31,308 bases of DNA from NCBI GenBank assembly GCA_013316495.1, contig WSMP01000004.1:1-31308 (forward strand), in the 5' to 3' direction. The translations under genes were made by a program, and so were the position numbers. Origin of the DNA: Angelakisella sp. GTDB taxonomy: Bacteria; Bacillota; Clostridia; Oscillospirales; Ruminococcaceae. The notes under the pieces were generated by a model. That model saw only the letters and a list, made by a program, of their open reading frames with translations, made no database searches and had not been told where the DNA came from. Each line of letters begins with the position of its first letter. Positions within the stretch are counted from its first letter, which is position 1. Below, piece after piece: positions 1 through 7,222 of the stretch.

Positions 1-129
1 AATAAACTGTATACAATCACCTTTCCAGAAGCAGAGATAACTCTATGGGCGTATTAGATGGAATGAATCAGCCTGGGGCTCTGTCAATGAAAGAGATTTT
101 TGAATTATTGTCGTAGGGGGGAAGAGAAA

Positions 130-1134
130 ATGAAACGGTCTTCATATGTGAAAAAGATAGGTGAGATTTTAATATGTTTAGTAGCAGTTGCAGTAGTTGC
201 GGTATCCGCTTATGTATTATGCCGCATACATGGTATAATTCAGCGTCAGGAGGAGATTGTAAGCTCCATCGTGAATATAGAGGGGCGTTTGGCACTTCTG
301 GAAGGAAACAGAGAAAATCTGGAAAAAGAAATAGAATCGAGTTTCAATCTGGCGGATCAAGTGTCAGTGTCCCTTAATATTATTGCTGTTGGGATTGCCG
401 TATTCACCATTTTCGGAGGCATATTATCGGTCTTTAATATTATTCGTTCCAAAGAACTAGAAGAGGCCATATCTAAGGCGGAAAAGGCAGAAGAAAATCA
501 AAAAGAACTGATCGGTGCTCGCTTGCTGCAAGAAGGTTTGGTTTATGTATCTAGACACCGACCATATTATGCGGCCCAAGCGTTTGAAAAGGTAATTCAA
601 AAGGCTCCAGACACTGCTGCTGCATTTACAGCAAGATATGAGATTCTTTCGCTATACGCCGATACTAAAGGAGTTTCCTTAGACTCAGATCGCATCCAAA
701 TGATTCAAGAATGTTTTGATGAACTTATGTCTGCTTTGGATCAAGCAAACTGTAAAATTGATACCGAGATATGCCGCCATCTACGTGGGGACGCCTGCTT
801 TACACTAGGCTGCGCTTATGGGCAGTTCGCATCGACCCACAATCCCCCGGATCCATGTCATATTGAAGCATCAATAGGATATCTGAAAAAAGCAACCCGG
901 TATAGTAATGAGGATGTGGAATATCATAAGAATTTAGCTTATACATATACTTTGGCAGGTAAAATGGACTGGTGCAAAAGAGAATTGGAATTTGCCATCG
1001 ACTGTGCAGAGCAGGAACCTCTTAACAAAGAGCATGTATCACAAGAGCGTTTGAAAGCATTATTTGACCCTATTTGGCATACCATTCCTGAAAATTTTCA
1101 GCAAATGTTGAATGAAATTTTTGTGGCGCTATAG
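130..1134 (+). CDS. Membrane-anchored TPR-like protein, function unknown
   Basis: Not recognised as a named family. The ATG at 130 is chosen because GGGGGGAAGAG lies just upstream; an in-frame ATG at 100 has no comparable site. The 334-residue product has a hydrophobic helix at about residues 10-30, then a charged probable coiled coil (about 35-68), and a second hydrophobic helix at about 75-98. A soluble C-terminal half follows, with helical TPR-like repeats: one around the run AAQAFEKVIQKAP and another around LAYTYTLAGKMDWCKREL. This suggests a protein held in the membrane by two segments with a protein-binding domain on one side. It is lower in GC than the housekeeping genes further right and sits beside broken mobile DNA, so it probably belongs to the accessory genome. 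A defence or stress role is possible but nothing in the sequence proves it. Confidence 0.75.
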   Translation: MKRSSYVKKIGEILICLVAVAVVAVSAYVLCRIHGIIQRQEEIVSSIVNIEGRLALLEGNRENLEKEIESSFNLADQVSVSLNIIAVGIAVFTIFGGILSVFNIIRSKELEEAISKAEKAEENQKELIGARLLQEGLVYVSRHRPYYAAQAFEKVIQKAPDTAAAFTARYEILSLYADTKGVSLDSDRIQMIQECFDELMSALDQANCKIDTEICRHLRGDACFTLGCAYGQFASTHNPPDPCHIEASIGYLKKATRYSNEDVEYHKNLAYTYTLAGKMDWCKRELEFAIDCAEQEPLNKEHVSQERLKALFDPIWHTIPENFQQMLNEIFVAL

Positions 1135-1277
1135 TGACCCTAATAAACAAGTTTAAAAATGTAACAGCATCCCATCCTGCCTGTAACAAGTTTTTTGTGA
1201 TTAAAATAGCTATGATTTATTCCTTGTACTAATGCTCAGATGTAAAAAGTACTATCGCATACCTTGTAAGATACAGC

Positions 1278-1363
1278 AAAATAGAAGATGGCAACATTTC
1301 TCCTGTTGACAACCGCATTGTCAATTAGTTCCAACAGTGAGACATTCTTTGGTCTTCTATTTT
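1278..1363. repeat. Long imperfect hairpin in non-coding DNA
   Basis: The 334 bases between the TPR gene and the next remnant contain no convincing gene. They hold nested inverted repeats: an outer perfect 11-bp pair (AAAATAGAAGA at 1278-1288 and its complement at 1353-1363), a middle pair (CTGTTG at 1303-1308 with CAACAG at 1332-1337, extended by TCTC/GAGA), and an inner TTGACAA/TTGTCAA pair (1306-1324). The middle and inner pairs overlap, so they are alternatives. The element could be a small non-autonomous (MITE-like) repeat or a structured RNA. There is no T-run typical of a terminator. Confidence 0.5.
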
Positions 1364-1468
1364 CGGTTTTAGTCAAAAAGATCCCTTGGTTACTGAATAT
1401 CTTGTAAGGCAAAACAAGCACCATAACTCTACATCCACAGAGCCAGCGCCTATCGGAGCAGAGCTGTT

Positions 1469-2087
1469 TTATTCGTTTATCATTTGCAAAAGAAGATAGA
1501 TAGCCGGTTGATGCATTTCGATCCATTCTATATCATGCTGCTTCCCAATAGATATTGCGGCGTCTTTCCGCGCATCGAAATATTCCTGTTCGGTTTCTGC
1601 ATATAGTTTGAACTGAGCCTCTAGCGCTATGTCATCAATGATGGGTCTCATAATATGCCCACATAAACCAGTTTGCCCGCCCTTCAAAAACTTGCTGAAG
1701 CAGTATTTTAAGATGTACCGACCATAGTATGTCAGTTCCCGGTACTCGATGGGGTGTTCCTCGATATAATTCCACGAATTTGAGGACTGAGCAGGGTTGC
1801 TGCAAATCGTCTCAATGAGCGACCCGATCACTTTGTCGGTATCCAGTCCGGTAGCTGCGATCGCTTGGGCGTAGCATTCCTGGGTCTGCTGAAGGACAAA
1901 CTTCCGACTGTCCATGTCGTCCTCAACGATATGTGCAGGGAACTTTTCACGGATGTCCTGCGCATATTAGCTGCCGTCTCTGGGTTCCCAATATTCAGTC
2001 AGAGTATAACCCGGCCTATAACTTTCTTCTTTTAAGTCAAAAGAAAGTACCACAGGGATATGATTAGCTCCTATTAGGAAAACACAC
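1469..2087 (-). pseudogene. Broken BlaR1/M56-like C-terminal fragment with in-frame stop
   Basis: The minus strand is open from just after a TAG (2088-2090) to 1469, interrupted only by one TAA at 1967-1969. Translation before the stop runs through VVLSFDLKEESYRPGYT and TEYWEPRDGS. After the stop it continues in the same frame with YAQDIREKFPAHIVEDD and then the 148-residue open segment starting MDSRKFVLQQ. The pattern 'EYWxPRDGS-Y-YxxDIRxKFP' resembles the extracellular C-terminal part of clostridial BlaR1-family M56 sensor peptidases, as recalled from memory. The stop falls where a tyrosine would be expected (TAT/TAC to TAA). No N-terminal membrane or HExxH part is present, so this is a 3' fragment. 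The 148-residue piece could still be translated from its internal ATG at 1915, but it has no good ribosome binding site. Confidence 0.55.
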
Positions 2088-2112
2088 TATCAAAGGGGGG
2101 CTTTGGCGGGTA

Positions 2113-2280
2113 TCAGCCCGCCTCGGCGGTATCGGTGGTGTTGATTTCAATGTGCTCGGCAATCTTGCGGAACTCATCCGTAAACTTGAAATGAACGCTT
2201 ATATTGCCGTTTCGTAAACCTTGATATGGTCTACCAAGTCCGTGAAGATTTCACAGATGAGCGTTTCAATACTTTGGGTG
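2113..2280 (-). pseudogene. C-terminal remnant of a site-specific recombinase
   Basis: On the minus strand one frame reads SIETLICEIFTDLVDHIKVYE and then shifts. Restoring a single A in the run GAAA(A)CGGC gives an uninterrupted tail (NGNISVHFKFTDEF, then RKIAEHIEINTTDTAEAG) ending at the TGA at 2113-2115. This looks like the C-terminus of a large serine recombinase of clostridial mobile elements; the assignment is by general resemblance only. A GGCGGG/CCCGCC stem covers the stop codon. The upstream part of the gene is missing and is replaced by the IS3-family element. Its end lies only 26 bases from the M56-like fragment, which would fit an old integration junction. Confidence 0.45.
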
Positions 2281-2282
2281 TA

Positions 2283-2394
2283 GGAGATACGATGGACGTC
2301 AATTTTGTAAGTAAAAGGGTTTTGAGCCAGTAGCTCCATTTACTCCGATGTGAATTCTTTTTTTGCGAGTCTTTCTTATTGTACCTACTTCCAT
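2283..2394 (-). pseudogene. Inverted N-terminal part of the IS3-type OrfA
   Basis: Minus-strand ATG at 2394 preceded by GGGGAGAG, with a TATAAT upstream. It encodes MEVGTIRKTRKK; an extra A in an A7 run shifts the frame, and the other frame continues EFTSE, a TAA, then MELLAQNPFTYKIDVHRIS. This matches the start of the helix-turn-helix first ORF of clostridial IS3-type elements. The TAA sits where a glutamate codon would be expected (GAA/GAG). The reading ends exactly at the inversion breakpoint; its continuation YTPVLVA starts on the plus strand at 2551. Confidence 0.65.
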
Positions 2395-2520
2395 GCTCTC
2401 CCCAATTATACTATACCATGGAGAACCGCGTCCACTAATCGGGGTTTTGCTTCAGATCCAATGTCCAGTTTTCGGGGATGTACCTCAAAAATGCGTGTCC
2501 AGAATAACGCCTTTCTCACA

Positions 2521-2550
2521 GTAGAAATGTCCACTCTATGGGGTATAGTT
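2521..2550 (+). repeat. Displaced left terminal repeat of the IS3-type element
   Basis: Contains AAATGTCC followed by a GGGGTATAGTTTA block. It matches the right end (3891-3920: AAATGTCC, then GGGTACACTTTA) in direct rather than inverted orientation. This is the expected result of the inversion of 2283-2550. Confidence 0.6.
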
Positions 2551-3857
2551 TACACCCCCGTGCTGGTAGCCTTTAAAAGTACAAGAACCTGTTTCTGACC
2601 CGTTACGTGGCCGGCGAGGGTGTACAGGAGATATTTGAAAGCCTTGGCTATGATATAAAAATTTTAGATGACAGCCGTATCTATTGTTTTGCCCAAAAGC
2701 TCGCCGCAAAGGCCGAAGCCGGTGAAGTCCTCACGGATACGCCCATGCCCTCCGAGCAGAAGCGTCCTGTTGTGGACTATAACACCTTACCGGCCCAGCA
2801 GTCTGTTGCAGCTATGCAGCGGGAGATTGCTTATCTGAGCCAGCAGGTTGAATTTCCAAAAAATTACCGAGCTGGACAAAGGCAGAAAGTAGAGCTGATG
2901 CTTATGGAAAATCCAAGTGCGAAATTTGAAATCACCCATGAGATCGTTTCTCAGGAGGGCAATCTACAAAACGTCCGGGAGCTTTGCCAGATTGCCGGAG
3001 TTTCCCGCTCCGGCTACAACTGGCTGGCCTCTGCGAATAACCGTCTCGCCAGGGAGCAAGCCGACAGGCAGAATTTTGAACGAATCCTGAGGGCATACAA
3101 CTACCGTGGCTATAACAAAGGCATCCGAGGCGTCCATATGCGCCTGCTGCACATGAATCCGCCTGTTTTGATGAATGTCAAGAAAATTCAAAGGCTCATG
3201 TGTAAATATGGCCTGCGCTGCCCCATTCGGAAAGCCAATCCATACCGCAGAATGGCAAAAGCTCTGAAAACCAATACCCCATAGTAGATAATCTTCGAAA
3301 TCGTCAATTTAAGGAACACGGTCCCCGTAAAATGCTGTTGACAGATATTACATATATCCCATACTGCGGGATATTCTGCTATCCTTCAGTTATCCTGGAC
3401 GCTTTTACAAAGCAGGTTTTAGCCTATGTCCTGAGCGAATCCCTGGAACTGGATTTTGTCCTTGAAACTGTAAATTCGCTCATTGAAACTTATGGAATAT
3501 CTCTTGACGCAGAAACGCTGATCCACAGCGACCAGGGCAGTTACTATACTAGTAAAAAGTTCCGCCAGATTGTCGGTGAATCCAATTTGAGGCAGTCCAT
3601 GTCCCGCCGGGGAAATTGCTGGGACAATGCGCCACAGGAGAGCTGGCCATATGAAAGATGAGATCGGCTCCGCTATGGCTCAGGTATCTTCTTTTGATGA
3701 AGCCAAAGCCCTGATTGACGACTGGATTGACTACTACAACAATGACAGGGGCCAATTGTTGCTCGCAAAACTCTCTTCAAATGAGTTCTATGAATATTAC
3801 AATACCGGCATTTCCGCGATGATTTCTTATGCTGGTTCGGACGGCAGCTCGCCCTAA
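2551..3857 (+). pseudogene. IS3-family transposase, broken by several frameshifts
   Basis: Reading starts with YTPVLVAFK, shifts frame near 2575 (A-run), and continues as KYKNLFLTRYVAGEGVQEIF through a helix-turn-helix region to a stop at 3284. At about 2860-2890 a second frame carries KITELDKGRK and a stop, as expected for the native OrfA end and programmed frameshift zone. A frameshift near 3270-3280 moves to the frame of IVDNLRNRQFKEHGPRKM. This contains the DDE catalytic core: D in LLTDITY, D in HSDQGSYY, and E in NAPQES. An apparent 5-base deletion near 3645 moves to GHMKDEIGSAM, which runs to the stop at 3857. All three catalytic residues survive but no full-length protein can be made. 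Confidence 0.85.
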
Positions 3858-3890
3858 TTTAACATATAGCTGGTCACTCTACTGTCTTAT

Positions 3891-3920
3891 AAAAATGTCC
3901 TTGACATTGGGTACACTTTA
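3891..3920 (-). repeat. Right terminal repeat of the IS3-type element
   Basis: From the outer edge inwards (minus strand) it reads TAAAGTGTACCCAATG and then AGGACATTTTT. The outer TAA supplies the stop codon of the truncated secretory gene next to it, which places the element boundary at about 3920/3921. Confidence 0.6.
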
Positions 3921-4049
3921 ACCTCCAGGGTACCCGCTCACCTGGATGGGTTTGTCAAGCGCTTCTGCCGTCATGGCAGGGACGGCGAGGTTGGCTATGA
4001 GGATGGTTGCTGTTAGTACAGCGGAAATACGCTTTTTCATGCTGATCAT
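3918..4049 (-). pseudogene. N-terminal fragment of a secreted protein, cut by the IS element
   Basis: Minus-strand ATG at 4049, preceded by GAAGGA at good spacing; a second in-frame ATG at 4040 is also usable. It encodes MISMKKRISAVLTATILIANL followed by AVPAMTAEA: a positively charged N-terminus, a hydrophobic core and an AxA cleavage site, i.e. a classical signal peptide. After about 12 further residues the frame runs into the end of the IS3-type element, whose terminal TAA gives the stop. The rest of the protein is not found on the other side of the element, so a deletion probably accompanied the insertion. Protein identity cannot be told from the signal peptide alone. The rest of 3921-4377 shows no other gene. 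Confidence 0.6.
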
Positions 4050-4377
4050 ACTGTTTCCTTCTGTACGCCATATTTTGTGGTGTCCTAGCAAACAACACAA
4101 TAGCAAGTGAGGAGAAAAAGTTGATAAGGAATTACAATCTAAAACGGAAAAATCCGAGAGCAACAACGAAGCATTTTATATAGTGACCATGAGAGGGTTT
4201 TGGGAGATGCGGTTTATTTCCTGACCACATAATTAGCCACAGATAGATGTGGAACATGTGGAAATACTGGTTTCAAATAGTTCTGGAGAGTAAATGAAAT
4301 GGAGTAGAAAAACCTATGAACCATTAGAATTTGTACAAAAATCTTTGCAAACCGCTTTGTATATCGAGGTGAAAAAT

Positions 4378-5073
4378 ATGAAAAGCTGGAAGCTGGAGCC
4401 GCTATCGGATAGACAGCAGACCGAGGAGGACGATACCTTTATTGGTGGCAGGCCTAAACTGCCCTCGGAGATACTCCTCCCCAGCTGCCAGCTTTGCGGC
4501 AAAGAGTTGACTTTCTTCTTCCAGGTAGTCTTTCCCCAGGGGCATAAATGGGAGGGCAAGTCTATGGCGGTTTTCTACTGTGTGGAGGAGTGGCATGACC
4601 AGTACTGCATCCCGGAACTGCCTCCCGGCTCCAGTCTGAACAAGGTGGATGTGACAGCGGATTTTTTGGCCCAGTATCAACGGAATTTTCGAGTGTTGGT
4701 TTTTGATACAGAAAAAGCTGCGCCGGTGGAAGGCTATCAGGAGAAGGTAGCTTTCCAGTCCATCGCTATCACCCAGGAGGATAAGACCGATGGCCGGTGG
4801 GAGATGGTGATAGGAGGCCGCCCCATCTGGATTATGGGCCGGTCGGAAAAACCAGCCTCGGTGGCCGGGGACAAGAAACCAGTCCTGCTGCTACAGGTGA
4901 GAGAGGACTTCAAGTTTCCCATCCTGCCCGATGCCCCCAGGGAAGCTGACCCCTTCTTTCCCACCAAGGTATCACCCTTTTCCTGGTATAACCTTTTTGC
5001 CAGGGACCGAATTTATTTTTGGGGCGGACAAAGCCGGGAAGAGGAGTGGGTCTATGTTTCGGTGCAGAAATAA
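4378..5073 (+). CDS. DUF1963/YwqG-like protein
   Basis: Cytoplasmic protein of 231 residues, chosen from the ATG at 4378 because GAGGTG lies 6 bases upstream. An in-frame ATG at 4294 with GGAGAG only 3 bases away would add 28 residues and cannot be excluded. The N-terminal part has the pattern TFIGGRPKLPSE followed by a CxxC pair (LPSCQLCGKEL) and FFFQVVFP. This resembles the YwqG (DUF1963) family: a glycine-proline 'GGxP.LP' opening and a buried beta-rich core. The biochemical function of that family is not established. The gene stands alone and is followed at once by an intrinsic terminator, so it is probably a single-gene transcript. Confidence 0.65.
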   Translation: MKSWKLEPLSDRQQTEEDDTFIGGRPKLPSEILLPSCQLCGKELTFFFQVVFPQGHKWEGKSMAVFYCVEEWHDQYCIPELPPGSSLNKVDVTADFLAQYQRNFRVLVFDTEKAAPVEGYQEKVAFQSIAITQEDKTDGRWEMVIGGRPIWIMGRSEKPASVAGDKKPVLLLQVREDFKFPILPDAPREADPFFPTKVSPFSWYNLFARDRIYFWGGQSREEEWVYVSVQK

Positions 5074-5086
5074 CCAATCGGTTTTT

Positions 5087-5109
5087 ATCCCCCCAGGCGG
5101 GGGATTTTT
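5087..5109 (+). terminator. Intrinsic terminator after the YwqG-like gene
   Basis: ATCCCCC / GGGGGAT stem with a 5-base loop (CAGGC), followed by TTTTT. It begins 14 bases after the stop codon. Confidence 0.85.
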
Positions 5110-5127
5110 CTTTGGGAAAAATACTCC

Positions 5128-5156
5128 TTGACAGGTGACAAAAGTTCCTGTATAAT
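5128..5156 (+). promoter_or_regulatory. Consensus sigma-70 promoter of the TetR-MFS pair
   Basis: TTGACA (5128-5133), exactly 17 bases, then TATAAT (5151-5156): both hexamers match the housekeeping consensus perfectly. It lies just after the upstream terminator and directs into the TetR and exporter genes. Confidence 0.9.
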
Positions 5157-5158
5157 TG

Positions 5159-5179
5159 TTATTGACCAATAGTCAATAA
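5159..5179. promoter_or_regulatory. Palindromic operator, probable TetR binding site
   Basis: Perfect inverted repeat TTATTGAC - CAATA - GTCAATAA, centred at about the expected transcription start of the consensus promoter. Its position, two bases downstream of the -10 box and directly before the regulator gene, is what autorepression by a TetR dimer would need. Confidence 0.8.
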
Positions 5180-5203
5180 CATAGAGGCAAGGAGGGGATA
5201 CCC

Positions 5204-5863
5204 CTGGCAAGACCAGTGAAAAAACCGCCAGAAGAGTGGAAAGAAGAGATTTTGAAAGCAGCGAAAATCCTTTTTTTATCGAAGGGATATCAGGAGACTT
5301 CCATCTCCGATATTATGAAAAAGGCCGGCGGAGCAAAAGGGATGTTTTACCGCTTCTTCCAAAGCAAGGAAGAGCTGATGTGTCAGCTGACAGAAGGGAT
5401 GTTCCTGCAAAACAATCCCTTTGACGCAGTCCGGGAGCGCAGCGACCTGAATGGCCTGGAGAAGATGCGGGAGCTGCTCCTGTTGAATCAAAGGGACCCC
5501 CAGCGGAACACCCTAAACTTGCAGGCTATGGAGATCCTGAAGGACCCACAGATTTTGGCAATGGCGGTGGCGTCCAACCGGAGGCTCCTCACTCCGCTGT
5601 GGCTGGAGCTGCTGGAGGAAGGGCAGCGGGATGGATCTATCCAAACCGAGTATACAAAGGAACTTGCTCAGCTACTGCCCCTGGTAGATTTTTGGCTACA
5701 GCCTTCGGTTTATCCTGCCACAGCGGAGGAGATCCACCGCAAATTCCGCTTTGTTGTGGAAGTCTTCGCTTATATGGGGCTGCCGCTTTTGGATGAGCGG
5801 ACGGCTCCCTTGTCAGAGGAGCTTCTTAGAGCGATTTCTCAAGGCGGGGAGGAAGGACGATGA
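5204..5863 (+). CDS. TetR-family transcriptional regulator
   Basis: About 219 residues. The N-terminal DNA-binding domain is typical: EILKAAKILFLSKGYQETSIS, DIMKKAGGAKGMFYRFFQSKEEL (helix-turn-helix about residues 15-60), followed by an all-helical ligand/dimer domain. Start choice: AAGGAGGGG (5189-5197) is correctly spaced for a CTG at 5204, giving (M)ARPVKKPPEEW, which resembles the usual start of such regulators. The GTG at 5216 is 18 bases from that site and would lose four residues. It overlaps the exporter gene by ATGA, so the two are co-transcribed. It most likely represses itself and the exporter through the palindrome at 5159 and is released by the exported compound. Confidence 0.9.
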   Translation: MARPVKKPPEEWKEEILKAAKILFLSKGYQETSISDIMKKAGGAKGMFYRFFQSKEELMCQLTEGMFLQNNPFDAVRERSDLNGLEKMRELLLLNQRDPQRNTLNLQAMEILKDPQILAMAVASNRRLLTPLWLELLEEGQRDGSIQTEYTKELAQLLPLVDFWLQPSVYPATAEEIHRKFRFVVEVFAYMGLPLLDERTAPLSEELLRAISQGGEEGR

Positions 5864-7137
5864 AAGAGAGGCTTTTTACCAGAAATTTTCTTCTTTTGAT
5901 GTTCGGACAGGTAAGCTCCCTTTTTGGAAATTCAATTCTGCGGCTGGCTCTTTCGATGTATATTTTGGACCAGACCGGTTCGGCTGCGGTTTTTGGCAGC
6001 GTGCTTTCCGCGGCAGTGCTCCCCACCATCCTCCTATCCCCCCTAGGCGGGTTCCTGGCCGACCGGATGAACCGGAGAAATTTGATGGTTCTGTTGGATG
6101 CTTTAACCGGTTTAGCCGTCTTAGCGACAGCCCTGGTCCTATCTTGCAGCGATTCCATTGTTCCAATTGTAATACTGCTGATGCTCCTTTCAGTGCTTGG
6201 GGCCTTTGAAACCCCCGCAGTGCAGGCTTGCATCCCGTCCATGCTCTCCGGGGAGAACATCATTCGGGGGAACGCCTTGGTAAACCAGGCAGCCGCCATC
6301 TCTGGGCTGGTGGCGCCGGCTTTGGGGGGACTTTTGTACGCTGCTTTTGGCTTGGTGCCGGTGATGTATGCCAGTGTCCTCTGCTTTTTTGCAACAGCCC
6401 TGTCAGAATGCTTTATTCGTTTGGGTAGCCAGCCGATTTCCAAGGGGGATGGACTCTTATCCATGGTGTGGCAGGACCTTTCCCTTTGTGCAAGATATCT
6501 CTACCGGGAGCGGCCCAGCATCCTGAAGCTGTTGTTTTTGGTGGCTTTCTCAGGCTTCTTTGTAATAGGCGTGGCAGCGGTGGGCTTTCCTTATTTGGTG
6601 CGGACGGTGCTGGGATTGGACGCCCGGTACTACGGGGCTGCGGAAAGCGCCCTGGCGATGGCGGCTCTTGGAGGAAGCATCGCCGCCGGGGCCTTGGTGG
6701 GAAAACTGCGGACCGCCAGTTTGGCAGGGGTCCTTGCAGCCCTTGGGGCATGTCTTCTGCCTGTTGGGGGGATTTTCCTCATCCCGGCTGGAGGGAATGT
6801 CCGGTATTTTATCAGCCTGGCTGCCTTTTGCGGGATGCAGGCAGCGGTCAGCATCTTTTCCCTTTTTGCACTCTCCCTCATTCAGCGGGATACCCCGGAT
6901 AACCTTATGGGAAAGGTGATGGCCTATACCTCTGCCATCACCCTCTGCGCCCAGCCATTGGGGCAGCTTGTATACGGCTTTTTGTTCGAGCGGTTCCGGG
7001 AGGCGGTCTATCTGGTGCTGCTGCCCACTGCGGGAATCCTCTTTGCAGTGGGGTGGATGGCAAAAGGATTTTTCCGGGAGATGGAAAGGGAGGAGATGCA
7101 AAAGAAAGGGTTGGAGCAAGGGTCTTCCAGGGGATAA
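5860..7137 (+). CDS. MFS transporter, drug-exporter type
   Basis: Integral membrane protein of 425 residues with about 12 hydrophobic helices. It is of the EntS/MFS_3-like group: it starts NFLLLMFGQVSSLFGNSILR and carries the loop 2-3 signature PLGGFLADRMNRRNLMV (glycine, aspartate and arginines of motif A). Members of this group export antibiotics or siderophores, driven by proton flow. Translation is coupled to the TetR gene (ATGA overlap), which implies control by that regulator. The substrate cannot be read from the sequence. No obvious terminator follows before the ABC transporter genes. Confidence 0.85.
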   Translation: MKERLFTRNFLLLMFGQVSSLFGNSILRLALSMYILDQTGSAAVFGSVLSAAVLPTILLSPLGGFLADRMNRRNLMVLLDALTGLAVLATALVLSCSDSIVPIVILLMLLSVLGAFETPAVQACIPSMLSGENIIRGNALVNQAAAISGLVAPALGGLLYAAFGLVPVMYASVLCFFATALSECFIRLGSQPISKGDGLLSMVWQDLSLCARYLYRERPSILKLLFLVAFSGFFVIGVAAVGFPYLVRTVLGLDARYYGAAESALAMAALGGSIAAGALVGKLRTASLAGVLAALGACLLPVGGIFLIPAGGNVRYFISLAAFCGMQAAVSIFSLFALSLIQRDTPDNLMGKVMAYTSAITLCAQPLGQLVYGFLFERFREAVYLVLLPTAGILFAVGWMAKGFFREMEREEMQKKGLEQGSSRG

Positions 7138-7159
7138 AAAGGATGATAAAACTTCATAC

Positions 7160-7188
7160 TTATTTTTTCTTCAGCCCTCCCTTATACT
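7160..7188 (+). promoter_or_regulatory. Possible promoter of the ABC transporter operon
   Basis: TATACT at 7183-7188 with a weak TTATTT 17 bases upstream, 34 bases before the permease ATG. The -10 is good and the -35 poor, so this is tentative. Confidence 0.3.
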
Positions 7189-7222
7189 GTATGTAACAGA
7201 AATCTGCAAAAGGAGGTTTCTT

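Larger units (their letters stand above)
2276..3920 (+). mobile_element. Degenerate IS3-family element with internally inverted left end
   Basis: Transposase fragments lie on both strands between a recombinase tail on the left and a truncated secretory gene on the right. The right end reads (from outside in, minus strand) TAAAGTGTACCC then AGGACATTTTT. The matching left end (TAAACTATACCC, GGACATTTCT) lies at about 2521-2550, but in the wrong orientation for a terminal inverted repeat. The segment 2283-2550 is flanked by GGGTGTA (2276-2282) and its complement TACACCC (2551-2557). Flipping it back puts the left end at the left edge (about 20 of 30 bases matching the right end) and rejoins the two halves of the first transposase ORF. 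The element would be about 1.6 kb. It is clearly inactive. Confidence 0.7.

Noticed and set aside
6..116. Open frame ending just before the first gene
   Set aside because: Too short, cut by the window edge, and another frame is equally open at the very start. It might be the end of an upstream gene but cannot be supported.
1236..1526. 96-codon minus-strand open frame
   Set aside because: It runs through the nested inverted repeat, overlaps the M56-like fragment, and has no ribosome binding site or recognisable motif.
2350..2598. 82-codon plus-strand open frame before the transposase
   Set aside because: Most of it is the complement of the inverted IS left end; only its last codons (YTPVLVAFK) are true transposase sequence.
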